DNA of 64,000 nucleotides, taken from the NCBI GenBank assembly GCA_936440205.1, contig OW387138.1:24633541-24697540 (forward strand), given 5' to 3'. The notes below the pieces were generated by a model. It did not search any database. It had not been told where the DNA came from and saw only the letters and a program-made list of their open reading frames with translations. The stretch comes from Lepidonotus clava (Eukaryota; Annelida; Polychaeta; Phyllodocida; Polynoidae). Shown one piece after another: positions 1 to 14,400 of this stretch (within the stretch, counting starts at the first letter, position 1; the number at the start of each line of letters is the position of its first letter). The position numbers and the translations under genes were made by a program.

Positions 1-28
1 GAGATGGTTGGTCATGTAGTCTAACGTT

Positions 29-388
29 CAGGTGAATCTAAGGTATTTGCTCAGGCATGAGGGAAGGTGTGGAGGAGTAGGCTAGATTTAGGACTAATGA
101 GAGGCAAATATATAGAGCGTATAATTTCATATTATGATAAGAAGACACCATTATGTAGTGCGAGGTCTGGTATATTCACCACTGGTAAGATTGGACCATG
201 GCCAGAAGGCCAAGGTACCAAATCGAACCAGAGGTATAGATACATCGGGCCAAGAACGACATAAAAGTGTCTTCTTTTCATAATATGAAATACATTCTAT
301 ATTTGTCTCTCATTAGTCCTAAACCTATCCCAGCTGCTCCCCTACACCTACCCTCATTTCCGGGAAAAAAGTACCTTAGAATCACCTG
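29..388. mobile_element. Foldback MITE
   Basis: Two imperfect inverted arms of roughly 120 bp (29-150 and 267-388) surround a central segment of about 115 bp. The left arm starts CAGGTGAATCTAAGGTA and the right arm ends in its near complement (positions 372-388). Both arms share the block TTTAGGACTAATGAGAG and its complement. No transposase ORF is present, so this is a non-autonomous inverted-repeat element. A target duplication is not obvious. Confidence 0.7.
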
Positions 389-725
389 AGCTGTAATACC
401 TAAAGTTGTGAAACATAGTCAATTTATTTTTTATAAAAAAAAAACGGGAATGTTGTAGTACGATGGCCATATAATCGTCCAAACGTCGATGTCAACATCT
501 TATTCATTTACCCAACAGTCGATGCTCATTGGCTGTCATCGTAGAGGTTAGTATAAGACCAGATATTTATTTCAACGTCAGAGGATAGTATGACAGTCCA
601 AATGGCCTTATACTAACTTCCGCTATCCCCGACCATGACATAAAAGCACACTAGCTATTGGTATCGATCGTTTTCAGGAATGCGCATCCAGGATTTTAAC
701 AGGGGGGGGGGGGGGTGTGCGCATG

Positions 726-946
726 CTATAGACCTTTTTGGTGATCACCACGTGGAACATACCCTTAACATGCATGTGGCTATGCAAATATTATTTGAAA
801 AGTTACCAAATATTTGATTAGGATTTTATTGAGGTATTATAACATGAATTAGGCAAAACCATTGTTTACAATTGTTTTAAAATTATAATAATAACAATGT
901 TGGATTGATCACCAGCTATGTGACGTCATCTGCACAACGTCTATAG
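726..946. mobile_element. MITE with CTATAGAC ends, copy 1
   Basis: The segment begins CTATAGACC and ends GTCTATAG, giving short terminal inverted repeats, with TGGTGATCACCA near the left end and TGACGTCATCTGCACAACG near the right. The same order of motifs recurs at 1577-1807 and, more diverged, near 32232. It is therefore a dispersed family, and it has no coding capacity. Confidence 0.6.
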
Positions 947-1576
947 TAAAACCTTTACCCGCGCCCTCCGGGTACAGAAATTTTACATTGAAAAATGTAA
1001 TATTTGGCCCAAAAATATAGTGCGTCTGGCACGCCCCCCAATCCTATGTCACGTGATTCGCAATAGTGAAGGATGGATATCTAGTAGGTAGCTCGTGAAT
1101 AGGACATTTATGGATGAATTCCTAGATTTGATCCATTGAACGATAACTAATCATGCGTAGAAAAGGAACGGAAACTGCATAGTATGAGAAGATTTCACGA
1201 TTACATCTCAAATGGAAAGCGGATATCTAAAGAGCAAGGAAATCGGCCGAGGAAACGAAAGTTAATGTGTGGGAGGATGACTCAAAGTAATGGCTTGTGT
1301 TTTTAGTGCAAATATTAATTAAAGTAGAAACTCACTGGGTACATGTTACAATTTGCTTGGTCACGAGTCAAATAACATTTGTTTCAGAGTGTCAGTCATT
1401 AAAACTATAATTTATCTTGAAGAAAATGACCCATACTTGACGCCAACGCTGTTTCTGAAATCAATATCATATGACTCTCGGTCAGTGTCGGTGCAGTTTC
1501 TATCTAGGGACTGATACAGGACTTCCGAATTAAGTGGATCAGAATAAGACCTTGTGCACACAGGGTCATGTGACCA

Positions 1577-1807
1577 GATTTTGGTGATCACCACGTGGTC
1601 ACCACATCCACATGGCTATGCAATGTGTCCACAATTCATAGATAATAATTCATTATCATGATGCATTGAAGTTTCCTGTGGCAAAAAAGACAAAACTTTA
1701 CAACATAGATGCTGTAGAATTGTGAATAATGATCAATTCAATCTGATCACCAACATGGCAGCCATCTCAATTTGGGGTGTGTGACGTTATGTGCACAACG
1801 TCTATAG
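1577..1807. mobile_element. MITE with CTATAGAC ends, copy 2
   Basis: It shares TTTTGGTGATCACCACGTGG, CATGGCTATGCAA and the right end TGCACAACGTCTATAG with the copy at 726-946, in the same order and spacing. The left tip is less well preserved than in copy 1. Confidence 0.55.
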
Positions 1808-3217
1808 ACTAAGTACTAAAACTGATTGCGTCTCTCTGCATATGCAGACATGCGCATATCCCACTCTTTTGGTAGTTAAGGGGTCCTCCAAAGGGTGACA
1901 TGTCAGGACTACCTAGACCCCCCCCCCCTCCCTCCACCCTAATATTTCTTTTGATAATATGTCTGTGAATGAGTCAATGTCATGTATCTCAACGATGTCA
2001 ACACTGTCCTTACTACATGACACTAAAAGATTTAACGATTAGGTTGGAATGTTTCATTTCTTAAAAGTTAAAACTGTGATATTGTTACATAAAATTAATC
2101 TATGTTGTGTTAAACATGGAGCTATTCTATTTTGGGTAACAAAACGTCATTACCTGTTTCTTAAATATCACTTAACATTTTATTAACACTTCATTTAATT
2201 AATCCACCCACATAGTAAGGGGGTAAAGTTACACTGTTTCCAAGAAGCTGAAATTAGTGAAAAAGATAATTATATATATCGCGGAAAAGAAACTAACAAA
2301 ATGACGATAGAGTGGAGACCCGGGGTGGAGACCTTTTACTAAGATGGCAAGATAATGTATTTTGATCATTCTCAGTTGCCTGACTCATTTGAGATTTAAA
2401 AGAAAACATCTCTGGTTTAAAAAAATATAGAACATTCTGGTAGATAGTCTCATTCCAATGTACGGCCACTCTGTACCATGTATTGCTTTATATGGTAGAA
2501 TGAAGCGGCCGCTGCTCAGAGAATGTCATCCAATTCCTACCACTCTTATTTGGGTTTAGATGACCTTCTCCTCGCCCCGCCTTCCCTTGGGGCTGGCATT
2601 GTCCTTGGACACGGTGACTTTACAACCCACAGACCCAACTCCCTGGAGGACTTGCTCAGATTAAACAGGAGTGGGTGGTCACACCCGCCTCCACTGCCCC
2701 CAAACCCTTAGATCCAATCAGCCCCGTCACCAAGGCAACGAGGCCAGCCTATCGTCCTATCTTCTGACTCTACTGACGTCACTTGCCTTGATCTTGTGGC
2801 AGTGTGCAACTCCCCAAAATGTCCTTATAATGCCTTGTCAGCTAATTCTCCATACACAGCTCTATAATTACAATTCTTGACATATGGCGAGCTCCGATTG
2901 GAACCAACTTTTCAGAAATGGAGGAACCGAGTAATAAATACACGCGAGGCCTCTTCAAACCCTTGAAACCAAGAATTATAGAATTAGTCCAACCTTTTCT
3001 TATGAATAGCTAATCAAAATGTTGATAAAGTTCTGAAAATTACACCATAACTTTATTAAGTATAAGTAAAGTTTGCTAACGCCCTTTCTTGTCCTATGTT
3101 TTTTCCTTTAAAACGTTTACTCTGTGGACCTCCTAGTCTCATAAGAGTATGTTTATGCCTTACATGCCTGATAGATAGCAGGCAAAATATTGATATTATA
3201 CATGATCAAATATTATA
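1808..3217. other. No gene seen
   Basis: AT-rich DNA with a poly-C run near 1920. A 62-codon ORF near 2523 has no recognisable domain, no splice context and no relative that I know. I see no supported feature in this stretch. Confidence 0.5.
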
Positions 3218-4254
3218 CACTGTTAAAACAAGTGTTTAGAACCTAAACACTTTCCTAAACACTTCGGCGCATCCAGTTTTGGAACACTTCATTTCCCTAA
3301 ACATGTTTAAATTATTGGTGTTTAGGGTTAAGTGTTTAGAAATGTGTGATGTTTAGGTGTTTACCTTGAAGTGTTTAGGTCTTGAATGTGTTTGTTGTCT
3401 AAATGCTTAGGATTTATTTGATGTTTAGCAAATAATTTTTAGCTTCAAAGTATTTAGACTACATGGCATGTAAGTCAATAAAACCAATAATTTTTACTGA
3501 TATTATTCTGGAATGTTGTGCACCTATGATTCAGAGAGGAAAACATGTTTCCTGATCTCAATTGATCAACAAAGAGGTAAAATTCAAGCCTACAGTTAAA
3601 CCTCTTTCAATAATTATTATGCAAGGGGAATGGCAGAATTGACCTCTGTACTGAGTTGGGGGTTAGCTACCTCTAGTGGGTCCCAGAACCTTTAGACCCA
3701 GACCCTAGTCCTTATGTCTGTCTGCATATGGAAAAGGTGTCTTAACAAAGTGCATCTTCAAAACCACGAAGAAGATAATTTTCCTTAAACTCAAAATGCT
3801 TCTAATGTATTACATATACATTTCTCAAACACTCTACAGTACCTAGAAAATTCTCTTTTCTTAAAATTAATAATGAATCTATATCAACATTATAAGAAAT
3901 CTCTAAGAACTACAGAGCATTGACATACAGTGTCACCTAGTGGAGTACAGTTTAACTACACAAATGGTAAATCCAATACATGTTTAGAAGTAGAAAGTGT
4001 TTAGGTTTTAAACACCTGCAATTTCATGTGTTCAGATTCTAAACATATCTAATCCAATACATGTTTAGAAGTAGAAAGTGTTCAGGTTTTAAACACCTGC
4101 AATTTCACATGTTTATATTCTAAACATATCTACCTCATACATGTTTAGGAATTACAAGTGTTTAGCTTTTAAATACATGAGACTTCTTGTGTTTAGATTC
4201 TAAACATGTTTAACCCTTCAACATGTTTAAATTCTTAACATCATTTTTACAGTG
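3218..4254. mobile_element. Repeat-rich element with CACTGT ends
   Basis: It begins CACTGTTAAAAC and ends TTTTTACAGTG, which are inverted tips. The body is saturated with variants of the words GTGTTTAG and CTAAACAC on both strands. Between about 3965 and 4215 an ~80-bp unit containing ATACATGTTTAGAAGTAG and TTTTAAACACCTGCAATTTC is repeated about three times. No coding frame is present. It is a non-autonomous DNA element of unassigned superfamily. Confidence 0.55.
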
Positions 4255-4643
4255 TCGTAAACAATCACACACTACGGGCGTCATCCCGATCATTTATCTA
4301 ATACTAATAGCAATAATTATGTTGTAAGCAGGAACGTCACCTTAACCTTAAGTTAGGCTCTGTTTTGTTCAATAAAACTGTTAATATGACTGTATTCAAT
4401 ATAAAAAAAATATCATAATTATGTGGACACCATCTCTAACTACTAACCGATAACAAAGTCAGTCGTCCTAGCCATTTAAATACATACCACCAGAATTTGC
4501 AGCTAAAGGAATCTGTGTATACAGTAAATCTGCTGGCATTGAAGAAATGATTATCCGTGTGGTGAGGCAAAAATTATGTTGACTGTAGTTCAATGACAGA
4601 ACCATTTCTTCTGGGGTCGACCTCCTGCCACCACTAGCTAATT

Positions 4644-4698
4644 ACTTCCGGATAAACCGGAAGCACATGACGTTTCACGTGGGCGTTTGGTGACGTCA
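4644..4698. promoter_or_regulatory. Promoter-like cluster: paired ETS, E-box, CRE
   Basis: Within 55 bp lie ACTTCCGG (4644-4651), its inverted partner ACCGGAAG (4656-4663), the E-box CACGTG (4676-4681) and the palindromic CRE TGACGTCA (4691-4698). This combination is typical of broad animal promoters. No gene start could be tied to it on either strand, so the assignment is inference. Confidence 0.4.
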
Positions 4699-5767
4699 TA
4701 TTTTCTAAAGGAGCCGATTACGAAATTGGTGTGGTTTAACCTTACTCGATTCGATCTGAGAAATCAAAGTACGTCAGCACAAGGCTACACATACATTAGA
4801 AAAAGTTTGGTCTTTTAGATCTTAGATGGTGTTGGAGCGCTGGTTTACTCATTCAAAGATCACAAGTTTAATTCAAGGCCCATGGGGCGTTCCTTTTAAC
4901 CATTATAATCTTTCATTTCCTGAGAAGATAATCCTGAAATAGTAAGTTTGTCCCAATTTCAAATAGTACCTTTCTACTAAGATGAGAACAACTTTTACTA
5001 AATAAGTTTTTTGGTTTAGTCCAGTCTGATTAAGGCAGAAGATGGTTTTCTTTTCCTTTTTGCGTTCTTAGTTGGCTTTGTTATCTCAATTTAATCTGCT
5101 ATAACACAAGGATGATCACTTTCTAGTATTCTGGGATATAAAAGTGAATCTCTGCCTGCGGTGGATCCAGGATCGTGGAAGAGAACTGTGCGTTTCAAGA
5201 GATTTATATATACTGTAGTTTATTGATCTACCTAGCCACTTTGAATGATGGTTCTAACTAAATCTTACAGAAGGCAGCAAAAGAATACTGTTCAGTCCAT
5301 AGAAGTTACATACTAAAGACCTACTACTGATTGTAAATACTTATCAACCACAAAGAGACATGTTGATAAATCAATGCTTTTAAACATTCTCAATTATTCA
5401 AAATGTCTAGAACAAAGGAAAAGAAATGGAGGGTGAGGAATAGATTATTGACTTTGAGAAGTTGACATCCAAAGAAATGAGTCGTTTGACCTTTTTAATC
5501 GTCCAATATTCTGGTATAACAAGCAGTGGCCAGGATGCTGGAGTATTGGAGATGTCTATAAAACCCAAGAAACCGATGGGCGAGCATTTCCTTTTACTTG
5601 TGCCAGTCAGGCAGGCTGGCAGCCTCCAGGGGGGTATCACTAGGACGCCACCTAGGTGACAAATGAGGGTAGTAGTTATCAGGGAGAGATGGGACCAGTA
5701 GGTAAGGGGGAATGTATCTGTCATTGGTACACCCGAGGCGGGGTCAGCCTGGACAAACAACCCATGC

Positions 5768-6900
5768 AACATCCACATCACACCCATATTACACCCACAC
5801 AACACCCACACCAACTACATCACACCCATATAGCACCCACACAACACCCACACCAACTACATCACACCCATATAGCACCCACACAACACCCACACCAACT
5901 ACATCACACCCATATAGCACCCACACAACACCCACACCAACTACATCACACCCATATAGCACCCACACAACACCCACACCAACTACATCACACCCATATA
6001 GCACCCACACAACACCCATACCAACTACATCACACCCATATAGCACCCACACAACACCCACACCACCTACATCACACCCATATTACACCCACACAACACC
6101 CACACCAACTACATCACACCCATATAGCACCCACACAACACCCACACCAACTACATCACACCCATATAGCACCCACACAACACCCACACCAACTACATCA
6201 CACCCATATAGCACCCACACAACACCCATACCAACTACATCACACCCATATTACTCCCACACAATACCCATACCAACTACATCACACCCATATAGCACCC
6301 ACACAACACCCACACCACCTACATCACACCCATATTACACCCACACAACACCCACACCAACTACATCACACCCATATAGCACCCACACAACACCCACACC
6401 AACTACATCACACCCATATAGCACCCACACAACACCCACACCAACTACATCACACCCATATAGCACCCACACAACACCCACACCAACTACATCACACCCA
6501 TATAGCACCCACACAACACCCACACCAACTACATCACACCCATATTATACCCACACAACACCCACATCAACCACATCACCCATATAGCACCCACACAACA
6601 CCCTCACCACTACATCACACCCATATTACACCCTATATAGCACCCACACAACAACCACACCTACTACATTACACCCATTTAGCACCCACACAACACCCAC
6701 ACAACACCCACACCAACTACATCACACCCATATTACACCCACACAACACCCACATCAACTACATCACACCCATATAGCACCCACACAACACCCTCACCAC
6801 TACATCACACCCATATTACACCCTATATAGCACCCACACAACACCCACACCAACTACATCACACCCATATTACACCCACACAACACCCACACCAACTACC
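5768..6900. repeat. 42-bp minisatellite
   Basis: About 25 copies of a 42-bp unit containing CAACTACATCACACCCATAT and CACCCACACAACACCCACAC lie head to tail, with variants such as TTACACCC for TAGCACCC. The right end decays into partial units. Because 42 is divisible by three, long frames stay open on both strands; these are artefacts of the repeat and not genes. The plus strand is strongly C-rich and G-poor. Confidence 0.95.
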
Positions 6901-7372
6901 TCACACTTAAAGTACACAATCACAAACATCAACTACACCACACCCAGATTACACCCACGTAACATCCACACCAACTACAGAACATCCCTATTGCACTCAG
7001 ACAACATCCATCTAACAACACCAGAAATAAATTACACCAGCATGGTATCAACAATGTCAAATGTGATCATATAGACATGAAACCTTGGGATCAAACATGG
7101 ACAAACATGAATTCTGACTAGGTAGTAGAAGCCATCTTGTCAATCTGTTTATTCCTTACTCCAGCACAGAAGAGTTCCACTTACAGGTATCACTTTACAA
7201 AATAATATCATGACAAACAACATCAATTATTTTAAATCAATAATGCACCAACAACGCAATGGGGTGGGAAAGTTCATTTCTGGGCTGTCAGGTACCGGTT
7301 TCCCTTCTGTGTGTTCCCTATGTGGCACAACAATAACTTTAGACTCATACCCTATGGCACAGATATGTACCT

Positions 7373-7718
7373 GGGGGGCGGACCAAAAAACATCCACGAT
7401 TTCTCGTAATATTGATTTCAGCCCCACGAGAAGAATTTCAGGCCCACAAGAAGAAAAATCAGCCCAGAAAACATCCACGAGAACTTTTTGACATGATCAT
7501 TTCTTGAAAAATCATACTAAAATCATTTCCATAATATTTTTATTTACATAAAATACTTTTTTAAGTCTGTTAGAATGTCATGGGAGCACTTTAATTATTG
7601 AAAAATGTAATTCTGTGCCACGAGAATTCAAATAGTCACGAGAGCAAAGTTTGTGATCGTGGGTATTTTAGCTTCTCGTAGCACATAATTCTTGTGGATG
7701 TTTTTTGGTCCGCCCCCC
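7373..7718. mobile_element. MITE with GGGGGGCGGACC ends
   Basis: The left end reads GGGGGGCGGACCAAAAAACA and the right end is its complement (7694-7718), giving inverted repeats of about 25 bp. The interior is AT-rich and non-coding. A diverged partial relative containing TCGTGGATGTGTTGGTGG lies near 20105-20172, inside an ALDH8A1 intron. Confidence 0.75.
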
Positions 7719-7844
7719 TGATCTCCTCATTATAGTGCAGCAAGATCAACTAAACGCCGACATCCTATCCCGCTGTACACTTACAACACAATCCTTCGGT
7801 GCATCCACAAAACCCACTTCAAATCTAGACCACTTACCTCCCTA

Positions 7845-7960
7845 TCCCAGCCAAGGATGTGACGTCGAAGGACGTTCTAATAACGTCGCAGAACGTCACA
7901 GAACGTTATGATTATTAGAACGTCGCAGAACGTAGCCGTTACGTCGCACCTTGGCTGGGA
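7845..7960. mobile_element. Small MITE with TCCCAGCCAAGG ends
   Basis: TCCCAGCCAAGG opens the element and CCTTGGCTGGGA closes it. The 116-bp interior is made of repeated and inverted ACGTTCT and AACGTCGCAGAACG words, so the whole unit can fold on itself. TA precedes the left end. It is non-autonomous. Confidence 0.75.
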
Positions 7961-10900
7961 TTACATCCACATTCCAGCTATGTATACAATATACAACAAG
8001 TTAAAACTACAACACAACTACTGTATGTCAAGTTACCCGTGCAAATCAACATCATCCACACTGTACTGTATTAATTCTGTAATTATTAGGGTAAGTTTCT
8101 CGAGGAATTCCGATTGTAAAAATACCTGAATCACCCAACTTACACCCACATTAATACAACACCATAACACCCACACACTCACACTCACACTCATATTATA
8201 CCTGCATCACACAAACTAAACAACAAAGGTGTTCTTATATCACACCCACACCACAAACCCACTTCATGAACACACGAACATCCACTCTTGATTTACGTCC
8301 ACAACTAACCTCCTACACAATCTAAACCTGCTTACACACTCGCACACATCACAAAGTCAGCGCAAGATCCTGTTTACTCCAAAATGTTGGTTCGGTTCCC
8401 TTACCAGCTTACTTAATCTGCCTTCTTTTCTTTAAAGAACCTATCTGAGTTTCTATCCATTCCGCCAGTTGCTGTGGATGGCACTGTATGTGTGAACGTT
8501 GGTGAACACAATCCCGTAGGCACAATAATATAAAGAATCTGATTTCTACACCATGAATGAACCAAAGTTCCCAAATCTTAACACATAATTATTCTGAATT
8601 TCATTTCAGGAATAGTTTGCCGAAATTCTAGTAATTTTTTCAAGTATATCTTCGCACTCTATGATTATTTCCTACGGTCCTACCCTATATTTTATCATTA
8701 GAATCTATATCTCCCAATACCTTCATAAGAGGGAAACCTTAATCGAAGGGAAGAGTTGCTATAACTAAATGTGTCCATGTTGTAATCAAACCTCATCGAA
8801 TTTAGTTGGGCCACTACCTAGGCTTACAACTCAAATGTTTTTTCAGACTCCTTAAACTTGCAATGTGAGGTCACGAAATATTCTGTCCAGAGCTCAGTTT
8901 TCCTATTTAGATTTTGAAAGTTCATCATTTAGTCACAGACGTCTCGAATGCTGGGTTGTTCTTTTAGTCATGTCTGAATTTCCTGTTGTATTTCAAGAGG
9001 GCAAAGGCTAAAAGGCCGGCAGCTGCAAATAGCTGAACAAGAAGAGGTATTATGGAACAGGTGTGTTTAAACAACACATCTGTACTGAAAGGCAAAAATT
9101 AATGGGGCCTTCTCAGTTTAGATAATTGCGTATTTAGTATTTTTTTAATTGACATTGGGTTGATTTCATGATCAGAGCTGCTGCAAATAAGCTATGTGAA
9201 ATGAGCTGCTAATAAGCCCATGAGTTGTTTTTACAATTGCTCTGTCTTATTAGTCTGATGAAATAGAGCTTTCTGTAATAGAGCTATTTACTATTTGATA
9301 TTAAGTGCCTATGAGAAAGGTCATTTCTTCTAAAAGTGTGGTTTTCAAAGCTTGTCACATGTAGAAGTGTTCCTATCAATTACGATTTCAAGAGGAGGAC
9401 AATTCTGTCAATAGTCCAGCAATATTCACATGACATTTTTTTTTCTTTTTTTATGTAAAAACAAGTGGATATGCCATTTTGAATGTCTTAAATAACAATA
9501 ACACTGTCAGTTTAAGTGTTTTCAAGCCAGCCATCCTCAGAATTGAGTCCTTGATTGGTATTAAACATTTTTTAATTCGAAATAATTATAACTTACATGC
9601 AATTTAACGAAATCATGTAAACGTCTTTCTTCTGATGATAAAGATATACGATTTGGAAACATAAACGAGACGGAGGGCATAATAATTCTTAGGGGGCATT
9701 GGTTGTTAAACTGGGGAAAACAGAAAATGAATAATACGCATATTACAGGGAAGGGAACAGACTGAAGCATGTCATAAAAAAAACAAGGGGAGATTAAAAT
9801 CAGAGAGATTGGCCAAGATTAAGATCATAATCCAAATATTGAGTGGACTGGTGTCTGAACGCCATTAATAGACTTGACAACTGACAAGAAACATCTTTTT
9901 AAAAGAACCCTATGCTTTACCAAACAATCTACAAGGGGGAGCCAGCTAACGTGCTAACGTGTGATCGAACTACAGCGCCGTCTCAAGGTGTCCGGTAGCA
10001 ACAATATCGTCATCTATATATACCAGCTGTAGACCTATACATAATCATTGTAGGAAATATATAACAGTTGTGTTTCTTCTACAATTGATCCGTAAGCTTG
10101 GTATGACATTCGGGTGAAGGTGATCTTTTAGAGTTTGTCATGAATGATATGTCAGGTTTTGTTGTTTGATCATTTCACAGTCCGTTAACATAATTATGAT
10201 AACATCTCTTTGGTCGCCCTAAGAAAATGTTTATATCCGTCTCGACTGAGAAACCCTGAGGTCCCAAAAATAGAAACACGAGAGGTACTTCATTACATGA
10301 GTTTTATTATTACAAAATAACGTACAATGTATCAATTTATGCTTTCAAATTTAACTTGGATTATTCAAGTAACACAATATTATGGTATAACATTATTGTA
10401 TTCTACCTATCACAATCAAATCTTTAACTCAAGCAGTGTTCATAAAATTAATGTGTATTTATGTATGTATTAATATGTACCTATGTACTTTACAATACTG
10501 ATAAAATGCTAATAGAACGTTATGATGAATATCAATGTAATCACATTCTCTGGCAAAATGTCTGGACAGCCATAATATCTCCACCTATAGTGGACCCTAT
10601 CCTTTATGAAAAATTAAATCTATACCTTGACCTATAATCAGTGTATAATCAGTCTATGGGTTGACATTAAACTATGCGATATTTTTAATTGAAATCGGTA
10701 GATAAAGATCATAGCCTGCGACTCAACAATAGGTAGTTAATTGATCATTCGATGCAGCTAATTAATATCCTATCCAATAATTACACTGCATTAAATTAGA
10801 CCTTTTATAACCCTTAATTTCGAAATGGAACCATTGAGGTTCATTAAAGGCATAGGATATGTCGCCTGTCAAATACATTTGCAGGATCTTTGATGAAAAA

Positions 10901-11446
10901 GTTTTGGAAAGGTCTTGTAAAGGTGACCCTTCCATTACATTTAGCACACCTCAATGGCTCCATTTACATTAAAGGTCTTAAAAGGTCTTTATTCATGCAG
11001 TGTTATGGTTAGGCAGGTATGGACCGTTGGCCGTCGATTGATAGGGCTAAATAGCAAGTAACATTCAGTGACCTCAGACTGCCTTAGGTTGTTTTTCAAC
11101 CAACGCTAACAGTATCTCATGGTACCATCGGTATCCTCAGGATATCATTCGCCGTAAGGATTGTTCCAGCAGTGGACCCGGGACCCACGAAAGACGACGG
11201 GGTGGGGTAGGGTGCAAGCATTTGCATAAGGACTTATTAAGATCCAAACAACAACTCAGAGAATAAACAATTTGCTTTTCAAGAGAATGTAGGTATAGAT
11301 GGAGTCAAGACCTCCTCGACCCCTTACCCCCGGGTATAGACCCCTTTATATACCCCCTGGATAGAATACATACACTTTGGACGCGTCCTATTTATTTATC
11401 ATGGAATGTCATATTTAATAACCATAGATTAGCACCGCGGGTGGAG
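7961..11446. other. No gene seen
   Basis: AT-rich DNA with scattered short ORFs that lack domains or splice context. AC-rich simple sequence lies near 8130-8360. Nothing else is supported. Confidence 0.5.
11391..11397 (-). promoter_or_regulatory. Probable ALDH8A1 polyadenylation signal
   Basis: AAATAAA on the minus strand lies about 50 bp after the ALDH8A1 stop codon, a normal place for the poly(A) hexamer. It is the only canonical hexamer noticed close to the stop. Confidence 0.5.
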
Positions 11447-14400
11447 TCACATTTTGATGCAGACAGTCTTGACTTCAGTAAAGAACTCCATGGAGTCTCT
11501 GGCCCCTTCGCGGCCAACGCCCGAGTTCTTAACCCCACCGAAGGGCATGTTGAGGTCTCTGACCAGCCAGCAGTTGACCCAGCATGTGCCCACCTGCAAC
11601 ATGAAGAAAACTAAAATCAGGTATTGCCAAGAATTACATGACATCTTTATTAGGCAGTATATGATAGATATTCAAATTTCAGCAAAGTTTTGAATCAGCG
11701 TAACACAGAATATTGAGCTATATGAGGTACCGGTACTGTACATTAAGGTATTTTCTTTTCTTAAATTCGTTTTTATTAAAGGTATGTTGTGATCAAAACC
11801 CGTGTCGTCGTCATTGGTTCTAGGCTTGCCGATCCACCTGTTAGAAGGCACATAATAAAACAGGCAAGAACAGGCAATGCGCATTGAGAATAGGTTCTAG
11901 AGCGTTCTTTTTTGTTATAGATATAAGGCTCCCCTAATTATAGCATGCTATTTTAAAAGTGAAACTTCTATTTTATGAATACATTATTGGCATAGACGCT
12001 TTGAGATACCATGCAGAGTAGAAACTCATGACATATAGATAACATCAATTACTCAAGTTTATTTCTTGGCGGTCAAAGAAATACATCCGATGACCATAAG
12101 TAGAAGTTTTTATACTCTTTATGTTCTTTCAGTCCACTAATGATGAAACGCTCTTCATGATCCTCCAAGTGCCTAGGGGAAAAGATCAGTTCTTAATCTC
12201 TTGAACATTGAACAGGCTTAAGGCTCAAGGTCAAGATTACCACCTTACTGAAGAATATAAGAAGATGCACGTCCATAAGTGTGATTATAATGTATTTCAA
12301 GATAACTGCTTGTTCACTTAAAAAATGAATCAATTTTATTTAAAACAAGTGCTGTTGTGTCTTTATAATTCGCCATAAATGGCAAAAGGTGTTAATGGTG
12401 ACATGCAAACAATAAGTCTGTAATTGAGTTTAATTTCAACGAGTGGTAATCTTAACCAATGATAAAACATTATTGCACAGCTGCAGGACAGTTCATTTTG
12501 TGTGATACCTATTTCAAGCACAACAATCAAATAAAAAAAACAACGCTGGTACAAGCGTCAAAATGATTTTAAAAAAAAACAGATGGTGTCAGAATGTTAA
12601 ATGAAAACAAACAAACAGTATATCCTTAGCGTTACATGATAGCAATTTCATTAATGAGAGTTACTTTATGAGGAGTTATACCTGTAGTTTTCTGGCAACC
12701 CGATGGGCGACGGGCAGATTCTGGGTCCAGAGGGAGGCACTGAGTCCATAGACGGTATTGTTCGCCCTGTCAATTACCTGGAATTATGTGAGGAGAAGAT
12801 TAAGTATACAACAATCTCAAACACGACAGAAACCATACGAACTTAGAATTCCTGTATCCGATAGACACTTTATCCTATTATTCTAAAATCTAAAAATTAT
12901 GATAGTTTTCAGTTTATGGTTTGGTATTACATAAACATATGATAAACATCCACATAGAAAAAAAGTTAATATACACATACGTGCACGGTCATTAAGCCTG
13001 GTCCCCACTTTGGCGACTAGATTTCCTTGGTCGGCCGACGACTAAGGTTGTTAATAGCCCGGCGACCAAGGAGACACTGGCGCCGTAATGTCTGGCGACC
13101 AAACCACTAGTCGCCATGGTTTTCTAGCAAAATATTTGACATGTTTAATATTTCCCCATAGCCACAGACGATGTGTTGGTCGCCGGGCGACTAGAGGACA
13201 CTTTTGTACGTCGTCCAGCGACCAACTAAAATTAACTACAAGAGCGTCCCAATGTGGCGATTAACTTTTTTTTCCACCCCCCACTTAGTTAGTCGCCCGA
13301 CGACGTACTTATTTCTTAATCGTCCGGCGACTAACGTTAGTTGCCGTCGTTAGTCGGCCAAGTGGGGACGCGGCATTAGTCGTACTAACCGACTACAGCC
13401 GGTTAGAACTATCGTGCGGCATAACTGGAATGCACCGGTGTGGAAAGGTGACTTGAGGTTGGTGGCCCAGAAAAACACAGGCCTATTTCTATTTATATGT
13501 ATGCATCTTTTGTCAGTCTCACATCCCATTGGACTGTGTACAGTGAATCTGTTGGTTATTGGAATTTCAGTTGAAAAAAAAACACCTTTCAATCTGCTTC
13601 TTGCTAAGACTTTCTTTTTATGGTTTTCAATTGTCTGTTTATTTGTTTTATTGGTTTATTTCTTATTTGTTTTAAGCTATAGCTAATTGAGAAGTATAGT
13701 CGCTATGGTCCATTACAAGCATAGTCCAGTTACTATTGGTCCACCTTAGTGTTCATTATGGGCAACCCCAAAAGTCATTACAGGCCATATTTACTTTTAT
13801 AACAAAGTGTTAAGGAAGAGAAGAATATAAGATCATAAGTTATATAAGTGGTAAATGTGATTGAGATGTGATCATTATTGTATTTTGAATACTATCAGAA
13901 GAGCTCTGTATAAGAGAGATAGAATGAAGTAGTCAGATAAAATAAATACATCAACCAAAGTTTTCAAGTTGAAGGTTGTAACAGTTGGCAATCAAGAAAG
14001 TCCTTTCTTCTGAACCATCTTAATGATTTAACCCTTACCCTAACTTGTCCCTATTCTAAAGCCTACGGAGAGGAACTAATTGAGTTGTCTCCATTCTCCT
14101 AAGATTATATTCTATGATATAGATATTTAGTTTAAAGTACAAAATACAATATAAATACCAATATTAATGAAAATAAACATTATGTTGAATTGGGCAGCAA
14201 ACTAGATTATACATTCATCTCTTTTGAACTATATAAATTGTTCAAACCTGATCAGAACTTGTATTTATTCCACGCTGTGCATAAGGAAATGAAAATCACT
14301 TAAAAATACACCTTGTCTTATGATATATATATTTGCATAGTATAATCTATGTTGAATCTAATATACTTTCCCAATCAGTGCACTGGCCCATAACGACCAA

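Noticed and set aside
2523-2880. Two overlapping short plus-strand frames
   Set aside because: No domain, no splice signals and no compositional support.
5656-6777. Long His/Thr/Pro-rich frames on both strands
   Set aside because: They are translations of the 42-bp minisatellite. The period is a multiple of three and several frames are open at once.
5768-6900. Possible CRISPR-like array
   Set aside because: Units are contiguous with no unique spacers, and the DNA is eukaryotic; it is a minisatellite.
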